From positions 1-9,734 of the forward strand of contig CAJLRE010000062.1 in assembly GCA_905208975.1 (NCBI GenBank): a stretch of DNA of 9,734 nt, written 5' to 3'. The notes beneath the pieces were generated by a model, which saw nothing but the letters and a program-made list of their open reading frames with translations, had not been told where the DNA came from and ran no database searches. Made by a program: the position numbers and the translations under genes. Source of the stretch: an uncultured Collinsella sp. GTDB lineage: Bacteria > Actinomycetota > Coriobacteriia > Coriobacteriales > Coriobacteriaceae. This document shows positions 1 through 5,949 of the stretch, one piece after another (the first letter of the stretch is position 1; every line of letters begins with the position of its first letter).

Positions 1-372
1 GCTCCGGCTCCGGCTCCGACGCCTTCCGCACCGAGCCAGTCCGTTGACGGCGGTTCCGTTGTTTCGCGTGCCTATAGCAAACTCGGATACGCTTACTCTT
101 GGGGTGGCATTGGGCCGAACAGCTTTGACTGCTCCGGTTTTGTAAGCTATTGCCTCACGGGACGCTACTGCCGTCTGGGCACCACGGTCGACTTCATGGG
201 TTGGACCCGTGTGTCCGATCCGCAACCCGGCGATGTTGTGGTTAACTCCTACCATACCGGCATCTATATCGGTAATGGTCAGATGATCCATGCTTCTGAC
301 TACAAAACGGGCGTCATCATCAGTTCCGTCGCAGCCGGTATGAACAACAATTATATTTTCGTTCGCTACTAA
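1..372 (+). CDS. NlpC/P60 family cell-wall hydrolase, C-terminal part (5' end outside window)
   Basis: The reading frame is open from the first base and ends at TAA 370-372, giving 123 residues. The first residues form an Ala-Pro linker encoded by three GCTCCG hexamers, then an NlpC/P60 papain-like domain of about 105 residues. The catalytic Cys is visible in DCSGFV (fragment residue 44), the first His in YHTGIYIG (residue 85), and the likely third polar residue is His in MIHAS (residue 97). The motif QPGDVV before the His is typical. Family members cleave D-gamma-glutamyl-meso-diaminopimelate or N-acetylmuramoyl-Ala bonds in peptidoglycan outside the cell. The Ala-Pro linker suggests a preceding N-terminal module (signal peptide, coiled coil or SH3/LysM), which cannot be seen. 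All catalytic residues are present, so the enzyme is probably active. The family call is firm; the exact bond cleaved is not known. Confidence 0.92.
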   Translation, partial: APAPAPTPSAPSQSVDGGSVVSRAYSKLGYAYSWGGIGPNSFDCSGFVSYCLTGRYCRLGTTVDFMGWTRVSDPQPGDVVVNSYHTGIYIGNGQMIHASDYKTGVIISSVAAGMNNNYIFVRY

Positions 373-392
373 GTGGTTTAGCTCAGCAAACA

Positions 393-435
393 AAGATGGA
401 CCTCGTATCCTTGGGAAGCGAGGTCCATTTTTTAT
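393..435 (+). terminator. Rho-independent terminator of the NlpC/P60 gene
   Basis: A perfect 10-bp stem (ATGGACCTCG at 396-405, CGAGGTCCAT at 419-428) closes a 13-nt loop and is followed directly by a run of six T (428-433). It lies about 20 nt after the stop codon at 372, the expected place for an intrinsic terminator. Confidence 0.93.
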
Positions 436-465
436 CTCGAGCGCCCGTTTTGCATGTAAGCAACA

Positions 466-519
466 ATCTAGTTTTGAATACTAGATATGCGCAGCATCTG
501 TCCAAAAGATAGCTATAAT
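466..519 (+). promoter_or_regulatory. Promoter region of the DegV gene with upstream inverted repeat
   Basis: A perfect -10 hexamer TATAAT lies at 514-519, 29 nt before the DegV start at 549; no good -35 hexamer is found 16-18 bp upstream (sequence there is GCAGCA-like), so the promoter may need an activator. Upstream, ATCTAG (466-471) and CTAGAT (481-486) form a 6-bp inverted repeat around an A/T-rich 9-nt centre, a possible operator. The -10 is seen directly; the operator role is inference. Confidence 0.6.
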
Positions 520-548
520 TGTTGAGGAACAACTAGAAAGGACCCTCA

Positions 549-1415
549 ATGAGCTGGGCACTTATCTCAGATTCGAGCTGCAATCTTCGCGATTGGCAAC
601 CGACTGCACCCCGTACCACCTTTGCATTCGCACCCCTCAAAATCCGAGTAGGGGAGCGTGAATTGGTCGACGACCTCTCGCTCGATGTTCACGAGCTTAA
701 TATTGCCATTCAGTCGGAAGCCAGCGCATCATCGAGCGCCTGCCCAAGCGTGGGGGAGTGGGTTGAGCTCTTTAAGCTCGCCGACAAGACGATCTGCATG
801 CCAATCTCGGAGGGTGTCTCTGGAAGCTATAACGCTGCCGCTACGGCACGCGATATGGTACTTGCCGAGGAGCCCAATCGTCAGATTCACCTGGTCAATT
901 CGCGGGCAGCAGGCGGCAAGATGGATCTGATCTTCTTACTGTTTGATCGTTACCTTGCAAGAAACCCGGACGTTTCCTTTGAGGACGCCTGTGCTTACTT
1001 CGATAGCCTCGAGCAAAACAGCAAGATCCTCTTTAGCCTGTGTAATTACGAGAACCTTGCGAAGGCCGGACGTATCCCCAAGGCAGCCGGCGTCATTGCC
1101 AACAAGCTCAATATCCGCATTTTGGGAACGGCGAGCGAGGAAGGCGAGATTAAACTCGTCGGCCACACGCGTGGCGAGAAAAAGATGCTCGCCAAGATTG
1201 TCGACACCATGGAGGCAGAGGGCTTTACAGGTGGCGAGGTCGTTATCGACCATGTTGAGAATGAGGCGGGTGCCCAGGCGCTTGCCGACCGCATTGTCGA
1301 GCACTGGCCCGGCTCCAAGACGATTATCATGCCCTGCAACGGTCTGGATTCATACTATGCCGAGATGCACGGGCTCATTATCGGCTACGGCATGGGCGTG
1401 GCTTCGGGCCAATAA
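549..1415 (+). CDS. DegV family fatty-acid-binding protein
   Basis: A 288-residue protein, the usual length for the DegV family (about 280-300). DegV proteins are cytosolic and bind one fatty acid between two alpha/beta domains; in Firmicutes relatives (FakB) they present the fatty acid to the kinase FakA for phosphorylation. Family marks visible here are the N-terminal ISDSSCNL (residues 6-13), the ligand-contacting loop PISEGVSGSYNAA (85-97) and the VNSRAAGGK segment (116-124) where the second conserved lipid-contact region sits; the C-terminal HWPGSKTIIMPCNGLDSYYAEMHG matches the family end. The start is supported by AGAAAGGA at 535-542, six bases before ATG. The gene is alone between its own promoter and a shared terminator. 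No FakA homologue is in view, so the partner and substrate are unknown. Confidence 0.9.
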   Translation: MSWALISDSSCNLRDWQPTAPRTTFAFAPLKIRVGERELVDDLSLDVHELNIAIQSEASASSSACPSVGEWVELFKLADKTICMPISEGVSGSYNAAATARDMVLAEEPNRQIHLVNSRAAGGKMDLIFLLFDRYLARNPDVSFEDACAYFDSLEQNSKILFSLCNYENLAKAGRIPKAAGVIANKLNIRILGTASEEGEIKLVGHTRGEKKMLAKIVDTMEAEGFTGGEVVIDHVENEAGAQALADRIVEHWPGSKTIIMPCNGLDSYYAEMHGLIIGYGMGVASGQ

Positions 1416-1430
1416 CGTCCAACCAAGCAA

Positions 1431-1480
1431 AAATACGGGCGGGACAAAGTGACAGATGACCCTTTGCTCCGCCCGTTTTA
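1431..1480. terminator. Bidirectional terminator between DegV and the DUF1836 gene
   Basis: ACGGGCGG (1435-1442) pairs with CCGCCCGT (1469-1476), and an inner CAAAG (1445-1449) pairs with CTTTG (1462-1466). The plus strand continues with TTTTAT; the minus strand continues with ATTTTTG. It lies between two convergent stop codons (1415 and 1489), so it can end both transcripts. Confidence 0.88.
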
Positions 1481-1488
1481 TACGTCGG

Positions 1489-2100
1489 CTAGCTATTAAA
1501 CCCATTAAACTTTAGATAGCTCATCAGGTACGCCTTCGAAACGAAGGATGAAACCGCACTGCGCACAAGCAGCGACTCACGCGTTACCTGATGCGCCGTA
1601 TCGGGAACCGGCGTCTGCTCGACGGAAAACGCCGAACGAATCGATGCCTCGAGCTGATCGACCACATAATCGAAGGCCGTCGGGGCATCGTAGCTCAAAC
1701 GCTGAATGTTAAAGAGTGCCTGCACCGCAGCAATAGGTAACACCTGCTTAAAGAGGCAGATAGCGATCAGGCGGGCAATCTGCTCGCGGCCATATTGCTT
1801 TTTGACCGGAGCAGGCACCAGGCCGACCTTCACGTAGTTATTGATCATCGATGGCGTAATGACAGGGTGCTCAACGCAAATGAACAGCGGCTCCATCCAC
1901 AGCGCAACATACTCAATGACCTGGTCGCGGTAGAGCGTCACATTGGGCAACTGGTTATAGCGCGGCAGACTCAACGTATTGAGTTTACGCACGATATCGG
2001 ACTGAATGAATGCATCGGGTAGCACCGTGGGCTGAATATCCTCGGGCTTAATGCTGACCGACGAATCGGACATCGGAATAACGTATTTAGCGTGGTTCAT
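1489..2100 (-). CDS. DUF1836 domain protein, probable MerR-like DNA-binding regulator
   Basis: A 203-residue protein. The first possible start in the frame lies further upstream (2262), but the start at 2100 is chosen because GGAGGACC lies a few bases before ATG (complement of 2104-2111), and the longer version would run through the trxB terminator and into trxB. The central segment TPSMINNYVKVGLVPAP (82-98), followed by KQYGREQIARLIAICLFKQV (101-120), resembles the winged-helix recognition region of MerR-like proteins and the DUF1836 family, where an N-terminal HTH reads DNA. Residues 20-75 carry no recognised motif; the C-terminal 60 residues are helical and hydrophobic in places, with no clear metal- or ligand-binding site. 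The target is unknown; its own promoter shares a 16-bp motif with the DegV promoter, which makes DegV a candidate target (inference). Family call moderately sure, function uncertain. Confidence 0.75.
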   Translation of the reverse strand: MNHAKYVIPMSDSSVSIKPEDIQPTVLPDAFIQSDIVRKLNTLSLPRYNQLPNVTLYRDQVIEYVALWMEPLFICVEHPVITPSMINNYVKVGLVPAPVKKQYGREQIARLIAICLFKQVLPIAAVQALFNIQRLSYDAPTAFDYVVDQLEASIRSAFSVEQTPVPDTAHQVTRESLLVRSAVSSFVSKAYLMSYLKFNGFNS

Positions 2101-2124
2101 AAAGGTCCTCCGTTCATTTTCTAT

Positions 2125-2155
2125 ATTGTATTCTAGGTTATCTAGTTTTGCATAC
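2125..2155 (-). promoter_or_regulatory. Candidate promoter and operator of the DUF1836 gene
   Basis: On the minus strand a TACAAT -10-like hexamer (2130-2125) precedes the start at 2100 by about 24 nt. The -35 position (2153-2148) reads ATGCAA, a weak match. Overlapping the -35 region is ATCTAGTTTTGCATAC (plus strand, 2140-2155), a 15/16 match to ATCTAGTTTTGAATAC at 466-481 upstream of DegV. CTAG at 2133-2136 and 2142-2145 form a short dyad. Seen in the sequence; regulatory role is inferred. Confidence 0.45.
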
Positions 2156-2168
2156 CACATAGCCGGCA

Positions 2169-2214
2169 AGTAAAAGTGGTTGGACAACACATTGATGCAT
2201 CGTCCAACCACTTT
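2169..2214 (-). terminator. Rho-independent terminator of trxB
   Basis: A perfect 13-bp stem, AAAGTGGTTGGAC (2173-2185) and GTCCAACCACTTT (2202-2214), closes a 16-nt loop. Read on the minus strand the stem ends in CACTTTTACTT, giving a short U tract. It lies about 40 nt past the trxB stop at 2255 and before the start of the DUF1836 gene. Confidence 0.88.
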
Positions 2215-2254
2215 GTTTAAAGATAGCAACCTTACATAAGATATATTATCGTAC

Positions 2255-3193
2255 TTATCCACGGAGAAACGCGTATGCGCTCGTTGCCGCTATGGCTCCG
2301 TCCGAAACAGCGGTCACAACCTGGCGTAAACGTTTGGAACGGATATCGCCAGCGGCAAATAGACCTGGCGTGCGGGTCGCCATGGATTCATCAGTCAGAA
2401 TGCCGCCATCAGGCGCCAGATCGACTAGATGCTCAACAAGCTCGGTATGGGGCTGCGTTCCGGTAAAAACAAAGATGCCAAACGAGCCGGGCTCAAATGA
2501 CTCGGTATGAGTCTCGCCGGATGCATTGTCCTTAAAGGTAATCGTCGTTGGCATGGCTTCGCCCGATAGCTCCACAATACTAGTTTGGTACCTAACTGTA
2601 ATATTGTCCTTTGCGAGTACTTTCTGAACAACACCATCGGGCGCACGGAACTGGTCGCGGCGCAGCACGATGGTCACACTGTTGGCAATGTCGGACAGGA
2701 ACAGAGCCTCTTCGCATGCCGAATTGCCACCACCGATTACAAAAACCTGCTTGCCGCGGAAAAACATGCCGTCACATGTTGCGCAATATGAAACGCCACG
2801 ACCGCGATACGTATCCTCGCCTGCGAAACCTGCCGGACGCGGCGTGGCACCCATGCACGCAATGACGCTCTTGGCCGCCGTGTCACCCATATCATGATGG
2901 ATGGTAAATTGAGCCACATCGGCATCGTAATCGACGCCTGTCACCATACTCCATTCAATCTGAGCTCCCAGGCCTTCTGCATGCTGTTGGAATCGCTCGC
3001 CAAGCTCAGCGCCACTCAAGAGCGGAATGCCCGGATAGTTCTCGATCTCATTGGTTGTGGCGATCTGCCCTCCCGACATGCCCTGCTCAATCACGGTCGT
3101 CGTCAGGTTGGCACGCGCAGCGTAAATGGCGGCAGCATAGCCCGCGGGGCCGCCGCCGATAATCGCAACATCGATCGGCTGATCGGTAGTCAT
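2255..3193 (-). CDS. trxB: Thioredoxin-disulfide reductase
   Basis: A 312-residue NADPH-dependent flavoenzyme of the low-molecular-weight thioredoxin reductase class (usual length about 310-320). It passes electrons from NADPH through FAD and a redox-active disulfide to thioredoxin in the cytosol. The FAD-binding IIGGGPAGYAAA is at residues 11-22, the active-site CATC at 137-140, the NADPH-binding VIGGGNSACEEA at 152-163, and the C-terminal FAD contact LFAAGDIRSKRLRQVVTA at 278-295. The start at 3193 is chosen because AGAGGA lies six bases upstream and FAD-binding begins at once; starting at 3268 would add 25 residues foreign to the family. It is transcribed alone; no trxA follows, unlike some actinobacterial trxB-trxA pairs. 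Divergent from the glycosyltransferase gene. A typical, complete housekeeping enzyme. Confidence 0.97.
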   Translation of the reverse strand: MTTDQPIDVAIIGGGPAGYAAAIYAARANLTTTVIEQGMSGGQIATTNEIENYPGIPLLSGAELGERFQQHAEGLGAQIEWSMVTGVDYDADVAQFTIHHDMGDTAAKSVIACMGATPRPAGFAGEDTYRGRGVSYCATCDGMFFRGKQVFVIGGGNSACEEALFLSDIANSVTIVLRRDQFRAPDGVVQKVLAKDNITVRYQTSIVELSGEAMPTTITFKDNASGETHTESFEPGSFGIFVFTGTQPHTELVEHLVDLAPDGGILTDESMATRTPGLFAAGDIRSKRLRQVVTAVSDGAIAATSAYAFLRG

Positions 3194-3268
3194 GGAACAT
3201 CCTCTCGTCGAAACATTGACGTTCTTTGCGCTCATACCCAAATTTACGTGAACATGACACTCATGCAC

Positions 3269-3305
3269 TACAATGATAAATCCGTGTTACAACGTCGAAG
3301 GGGAG
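3269..3305 (+). promoter_or_regulatory. Candidate -10 element and ribosome binding site of the glycosyltransferase gene
   Basis: TACAAT at 3269-3274 is a good -10 hexamer about 38 nt before the ATG at 3312; no convincing -35 is seen 16-18 bp upstream. The ribosome binding site AAGGGGAG at 3298-3305 stands six bases before ATG and decides the start. A promoter for trxB must also lie in 3194-3311, but no clear hexamer pair is visible for it. Confidence 0.5.
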
Positions 3306-3311
3306 TTATCG

Positions 3312-4613
3312 ATGGATCAAACGCAGACGAGCGACGACGCTCCCCTGCTCACGCACAGCACTCCCCAATCGGAGCAAACAGCGCTCTTGGCTCAGCAAAA
3401 ATCTCTCGTGACCATCGTGCACGCCTCGGTCGGCTCAGGCCATAAGGCCGCCGCAAATGCGATTGCGCAGGCCTTCGACCTCATCCGCGGCACCAATGGC
3501 ATCCCCGAGGATGTTGAGATTGAAGTGCTCGATATCCTTGATTTTGGACGTATTAAATTCGACGGTAATAAGACCGCGGCTTCTTTTACGGGAGCCACGC
3601 GCCCCATTTACGACCTGACCTGGAGATATACACTTACGGGACATCTTCTCTGGGGTGGCGGCACGGCATGGTCGCGAATCATGTTCCCCGCCTTCAACGA
3701 ATATATTCGTAGCCGCAGGCCCATAGCCGTGGTCGCAACGCACATCACAGCAGCCAATGTTGCCGTGGGTGCCCGCATAATTACGGGTATCGATTATCCA
3801 GTCATCTGCGTACCGACCGACTACGAAGTCGAGGGCTGGTGGCCCCACAAGGACACCGATCTATTCTGTGTTGCCAACGAATTTATGTCCGAAACGCTGC
3901 GTCCGCGCAAGGTGCCCGAGGCAAAGATTCGCATTACCGGCATTCCTATTCGCGCCGGATTCGACACGGATTACGATCGCGAGGAAGAGCTAGCCAAGTT
4001 CAACCTCCCCACCGACAAGACCGTCGTGCTGGTTATGGCCGGCGCCAGTTTACCTCAACCGTACGTCCGCTTTCGCGCGGCGATGGACCAGACCCTCCCC
4101 TTCCTGCGCAGTTTCGAGGACATGCACTTTGTCTTTTTGCCGGGCAAAGACGTGGAGTATGCCACCCGGCTGAAGACGCTCTTCGATGCCATGAAGCTCG
4201 AGAACGTCACGGTGTTGGACTATGTCGACGACATGGCGGCCCTCATGCACGGGTGCGACCTGGCAATTCTCAAATCGGGCGGACTCACCGTCACCGAGTG
4301 CCTATGCGCACATCTGCCGATGATCCTGCTGGGCAAGTCCTATGGCCAGGAAAAGGCCAACACCACCATGCTCACCGGCATGGGCGCCAGCATGCATGTC
4401 ACCACCGCACGAGAACTCATCGTGACGCTGCGTCATCTCCACGATCATCCCGAGTCGCTCAAGGCACTGCTCATCAACGGCGAAGTACTACGCCGACCCC
4501 ACGCAGCCGAAGACATCGCCATCGCAACCATGGAGCTCGTAGGCAAACCCCAAAAGCGCAAACGAGCCTTCTGCCGCTTCTACTGGGGCGGAAAACCCGC
4601 GCATATCCGCTAG
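3312..4613 (+). CDS. GT28-type glycolipid glycosyltransferase (MGDG synthase / UgtP-like)
   Basis: A 433-residue two-domain GT-B glycosyltransferase. The N-terminal domain opens with VTIVHASVGSGHKAAANAI (33-51), where SVGSGH is the acceptor/phosphate loop typical of monogalactosyldiacylglycerol synthases and of UgtP-type diacylglycerol glucosyltransferases. VATHITAANVAVG (141-153) and PTDYEVEGWWPHKDTDLFCVANE follow the N-domain pattern of that family. The C-terminal nucleotide-sugar domain shows VLVMAGASLPQP (239-250), DYVDDMAALMHGCDLAILKSGG (spanning 303-324), LTVTEC (325-330) and GQEKAN (345-350). It probably transfers hexose from a UDP-sugar to diacylglycerol at the inner membrane face; the sugar cannot be read from sequence. 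The C-terminal tail is strongly basic (KPQKRKR, 412-418), suiting membrane contact. The first 30 residues are Gln/Thr-rich and family-atypical. A longer frame starting at 3273 exists but lacks a ribosome binding site. Confidence 0.85.
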   Translation: MDQTQTSDDAPLLTHSTPQSEQTALLAQQKSLVTIVHASVGSGHKAAANAIAQAFDLIRGTNGIPEDVEIEVLDILDFGRIKFDGNKTAASFTGATRPIYDLTWRYTLTGHLLWGGGTAWSRIMFPAFNEYIRSRRPIAVVATHITAANVAVGARIITGIDYPVICVPTDYEVEGWWPHKDTDLFCVANEFMSETLRPRKVPEAKIRITGIPIRAGFDTDYDREEELAKFNLPTDKTVVLVMAGASLPQPYVRFRAAMDQTLPFLRSFEDMHFVFLPGKDVEYATRLKTLFDAMKLENVTVLDYVDDMAALMHGCDLAILKSGGLTVTECLCAHLPMILLGKSYGQEKANTTMLTGMGASMHVTTARELIVTLRHLHDHPESLKALLINGEVLRRPHAAEDIAIATMELVGKPQKRKRAFCRFYWGGKPAHIR

Positions 4614-4626
4614 CGTCTTTATGTCC

Positions 4627-4730
4627 GCTTACCTGCGGGAGGCCCCTATATATCATCCCATGCTCAAACATTCTCGCTTCGCTGCGAAACTGCGCGTGGG
4701 ACGATATATAGGGGCCTCCCGCAGGTAAGC
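4627..4730 (+). repeat. Palindromic element copy 1, 3' of the glycosyltransferase gene
   Basis: Perfect 28-bp arms (4627-4654 and 4703-4730) are extended inward, after one A:C mismatch, by TCCCA/TGGGA (4656-4660 and 4697-4701). The 36-nt apical part (4661-4696) begins TGCTCAAACATTCTCGC and ends GCTGCGAAACTGCGCG. It begins 13 bases after the stop at 4613. The apical part recurs in inverted orientation at 4918-4962, while the outer arm sequence differs. It probably acts as a strong 3'-end structure (termination or mRNA protection), although no T tract follows. Confidence 0.85.
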
Positions 4731-4755
4731 TGCGTTTACGTACTAGCAGCTATAC

Positions 4756-4789
4756 CAGATTCCCCTCCAGTAGAATCTGCAAAGGGGAA
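4756..4789 (+). other. Two mutually exclusive 7-bp hairpins in the convergent intergenic region
   Basis: CAGATTC (4756-4762) can pair with GAATCTG (4773-4779), or TTCCCCT (4760-4766) can pair with AGGGGAA (4783-4789); the two share bases and exclude each other. The pairing is seen directly; whether it is ever transcribed or functional is unknown. An AT-rich TATAAA lies just after (4798-4803) but has no -35 partner. A further 6-bp dyad AGCTGC/GCAGCT (4728-4733, 4746-4751) competes with the end of palindromic element copy 1. Confidence 0.35.
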
Positions 4790-4806
4790 CCAGAAAATAT
4801 AAATAC

Positions 4807-4855
4807 AGTAAGTCGATGCGACAAAGGAGGTGACCCTTCATCGCATCGACTTACT
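4807..4855. other. 15-bp perfect hairpin displaying a Shine-Dalgarno sequence in its loop
   Basis: AGTAAGTCGATGCGA (4807-4821) pairs perfectly with TCGCATCGACTTACT (4841-4855). The 19-nt loop (4822-4840) contains AAAGGAGGTGA on the plus strand, fully complementary to the universal 16S rRNA 3' tail; the minus strand loop therefore reads GGGTCACCTCCTTT, close to the tail itself (GGATCACCTCCTTT). No ATG, GTG or TTG stands at a useful distance after the SD, so it is not the ribosome binding site of an obvious small ORF. The minus strand is followed by a moderately T-rich stretch, so it might also be a weak leftward terminator. Function unknown; candidate small RNA. Confidence 0.6.
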
Positions 4856-4888
4856 AGAAAAGTAAATATTGTTTCAAGCGAGTAGCCG

Positions 4889-4991
4889 CCCGCCCGGGGC
4901 TTACCTATATCGTTCCACGCGCAGTTTCGCAGCGAGCGAAGCGACGCGAGAATGTTTGAGCATGGAATGATATAGGTAAGCCCCGGGCGGG
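4889..4991 (-). repeat. Palindromic element copy 2, 3' of dut
   Basis: Perfect 23-bp arms (4889-4911 and 4969-4991), then one non-Watson-Crick pair, then TTCCA/TGGAA (4913-4917 and 4963-4967) and a 45-nt apical part (4918-4962). Read on the minus strand, the apical part is the same as in the first copy except for a 9-nt length difference, with the same TGCTCAAACATTCTCGC start and GCTGCGAAACTGCGCG end. It ends 15 bases from the dut stop at 5007. The copy is thus oriented with dut transcription, as the first copy is with its own upstream gene. Confidence 0.85.
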
Positions 4992-5006
4992 AGGGATACG
5001 AGCGCC

Positions 5007-5450
5007 CTAGGCGATGCCGCTGGAGCCGAAGCCTCCTTTGCCTCGGTCGGTTTCGTCTAGTTCTTCTACTTCAATAAGGTTGACCGTGGGGACTTCTTGG
5101 ATGACGAGTTGGGCTATGCGGTCGCCTTTGTTGATTTGGATGTCGTTGGAGGGATCCAAGTTGATAAGGATAACCTTAAGCTCACCTCGATAGTGAGCAT
5201 CAATGAGGCCCGGCGTGTTGACTATAGACAGGCCCTGCTTGATGGCCAAGCCGCTGCGGGGCTGGACGAAGCCGGCGTAGCCATCGGGCAGGGCGATGGC
5301 CAGCCCCGTAGAGACCAGACGGCGTTCGAAGGGCTTCAGGACGCAGTCCTCGTTGGAGCGTAAATCCAAGCCGGCATCGGTGGGATGGGCGTATTTGGGA
5401 AGCTCGACGGTGGGGTCGAGACGCTTTATGTTGACGGAAATGTTGGACAT
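5007..5450 (-). CDS. dut: dUTP diphosphatase (trimeric dUTPase)
   Basis: A 147-residue homotrimeric dUTPase (usual length about 140-155). It hydrolyses dUTP to dUMP and pyrophosphate, keeping uracil out of DNA and supplying dTMP synthesis. All five family motifs are present: DAGLDLRS (25-32), PRSGLA (64-69), NTPGLIDAHYRGE (78-90, with the catalytic Asp at 84), GDRIAQLV (109-116) and the P-loop-like GKGGFGSSG (137-145) that closes over the substrate. The start at 5450 lies four bases after the nrdR stop, and its AGGTGA ribosome binding site overlaps that stop, so the two genes are cotranscribed and probably translationally coupled. Being at the end of an operon headed by a LexA-controlled promoter, it is likely induced by DNA damage (inference). 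Confidence 0.97.
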   Translation of the reverse strand: MSNISVNIKRLDPTVELPKYAHPTDAGLDLRSNEDCVLKPFERRLVSTGLAIALPDGYAGFVQPRSGLAIKQGLSIVNTPGLIDAHYRGELKVILINLDPSNDIQINKGDRIAQLVIQEVPTVNLIEVEELDETDRGKGGFGSSGIA

Positions 5451-5454
5451 GGAA

Positions 5455-5898
5455 TCACCTTAGCTTGTCGAGCTCTTGCAGAAACTCATCGACGTCTTTG
5501 AAATCACGGTAGACCGAGGCAAAACGGATGTACGCAACCTTGTCGATCTTAGCCAAGCGCTTGAGCACCATGTCACCCAACTCATGGGACGTGACGGCCG
5601 TCAGCGTGCGAGAGCGAAGCTCGACCTCGATGTCATCGATAATCTCATTGAGCTTCTTAGTGTCGATATCGCGCTTGATGGTGGCGCGCATCAAGCCGAC
5701 GAGCAGCTTATTGCGATCGAACCGCTGCTTGGTTCCGTCTGACTTAATGACCTCGATTGGGTCTTCGCATCGCTCGAACGTTGTAAAGCGATAGTTACAC
5801 GAGCAACATTCGCGGCGGCGCTTAATGGTGTTATTTGACTCCTGCATACGGGAATCAACGACGCGGGTATGTGCCTTGCCGCATTTGGGACAGCGCAT
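5455..5898 (-). CDS. nrdR: Transcriptional repressor NrdR of ribonucleotide reductase genes
   Basis: A 147-residue protein of usual NrdR length. NrdR senses ATP/dATP and represses ribonucleotide reductase operons. The N-terminal zinc ribbon has CPKC (3-6) and CCSC (31-34, second pair Cys31 and Cys34), joined by the conserved DSR (15-17) and RRRREC-like basic stretch and followed by RFTTFER (37-43). The ATP-cone covers about 47-137, starting PIEVIKSDGTKQRFDRNKL. The extra Cys32 is unusual but should not disturb the zinc site. The start at 5898 is set by GAGGAGG four bases upstream, but that site and the AUG lie inside a perfect hairpin (5893-5936). No NrdR box or reductase gene is visible in the window, so its targets lie elsewhere. 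It sits between the LysM gene and dut, as in the lexA-divS-nrdR arrangement of Corynebacterium. Confidence 0.97.
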   Translation of the reverse strand: MRCPKCGKAHTRVVDSRMQESNNTIKRRRECCSCNYRFTTFERCEDPIEVIKSDGTKQRFDRNKLLVGLMRATIKRDIDTKKLNEIIDDIEVELRSRTLTAVTSHELGDMVLKRLAKIDKVAYIRFASVYRDFKDVDEFLQELDKLR

Positions 5899-5936
5899 GG
5901 TACCTCCTCTTAAACGATAACAAGGGTACCATGCGC
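5893..5936 (-). promoter_or_regulatory. Hairpin sequestering the nrdR start codon
   Basis: In the leftward mRNA, GCGCATGGTACC (5936-5925) pairs perfectly over 12 bp with GGTACCATGCGC (5904-5893), leaving a 20-nt loop. The 3' arm contains the last two G of the GAGGAGG ribosome binding site and the whole nrdR AUG. The base of the stem is 13 nt past the stop of the upstream LysM gene, so a terminating ribosome comes close to it. No U tract follows, so it is not a terminator. Translational control of nrdR is inferred. Confidence 0.7.
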
Positions 5937-5949
5937 AGCGCGATAATGA

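Noticed and set aside
2101..2262. Upstream extension of the DUF1836 gene to a start at 2262
   Set aside because: It would translate through the trxB terminator and overlap the trxB end; the start at 2100 has a strong GGAGGA site.
2894..3445. Open frame antisense to trxB running into the glycosyltransferase gene
   Set aside because: No ribosome binding site or domain; it crosses the divergent promoter region of two well-supported genes.
3839..4711. Long open frame (290 codons) in a second frame over the glycosyltransferase gene
   Set aside because: It overlaps a gene with clear family motifs; its translation is Arg/His/Pro-rich low-complexity with no recognised domain, typical of a GC-driven shadow frame.
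4798..4803. TATAAA as a promoter for a small RNA before the Shine-Dalgarno-loop hairpin
   Set aside because: No -35 hexamer at 16-18 bp, and the sequence lies in a generally A/T-rich run; kept only as a remark.
4627..4991. CRISPR array or direct-repeat locus
   Set aside because: There are only two copies, in opposite orientation, each palindromic with long arms; no regular spacers and no cas genes are present.
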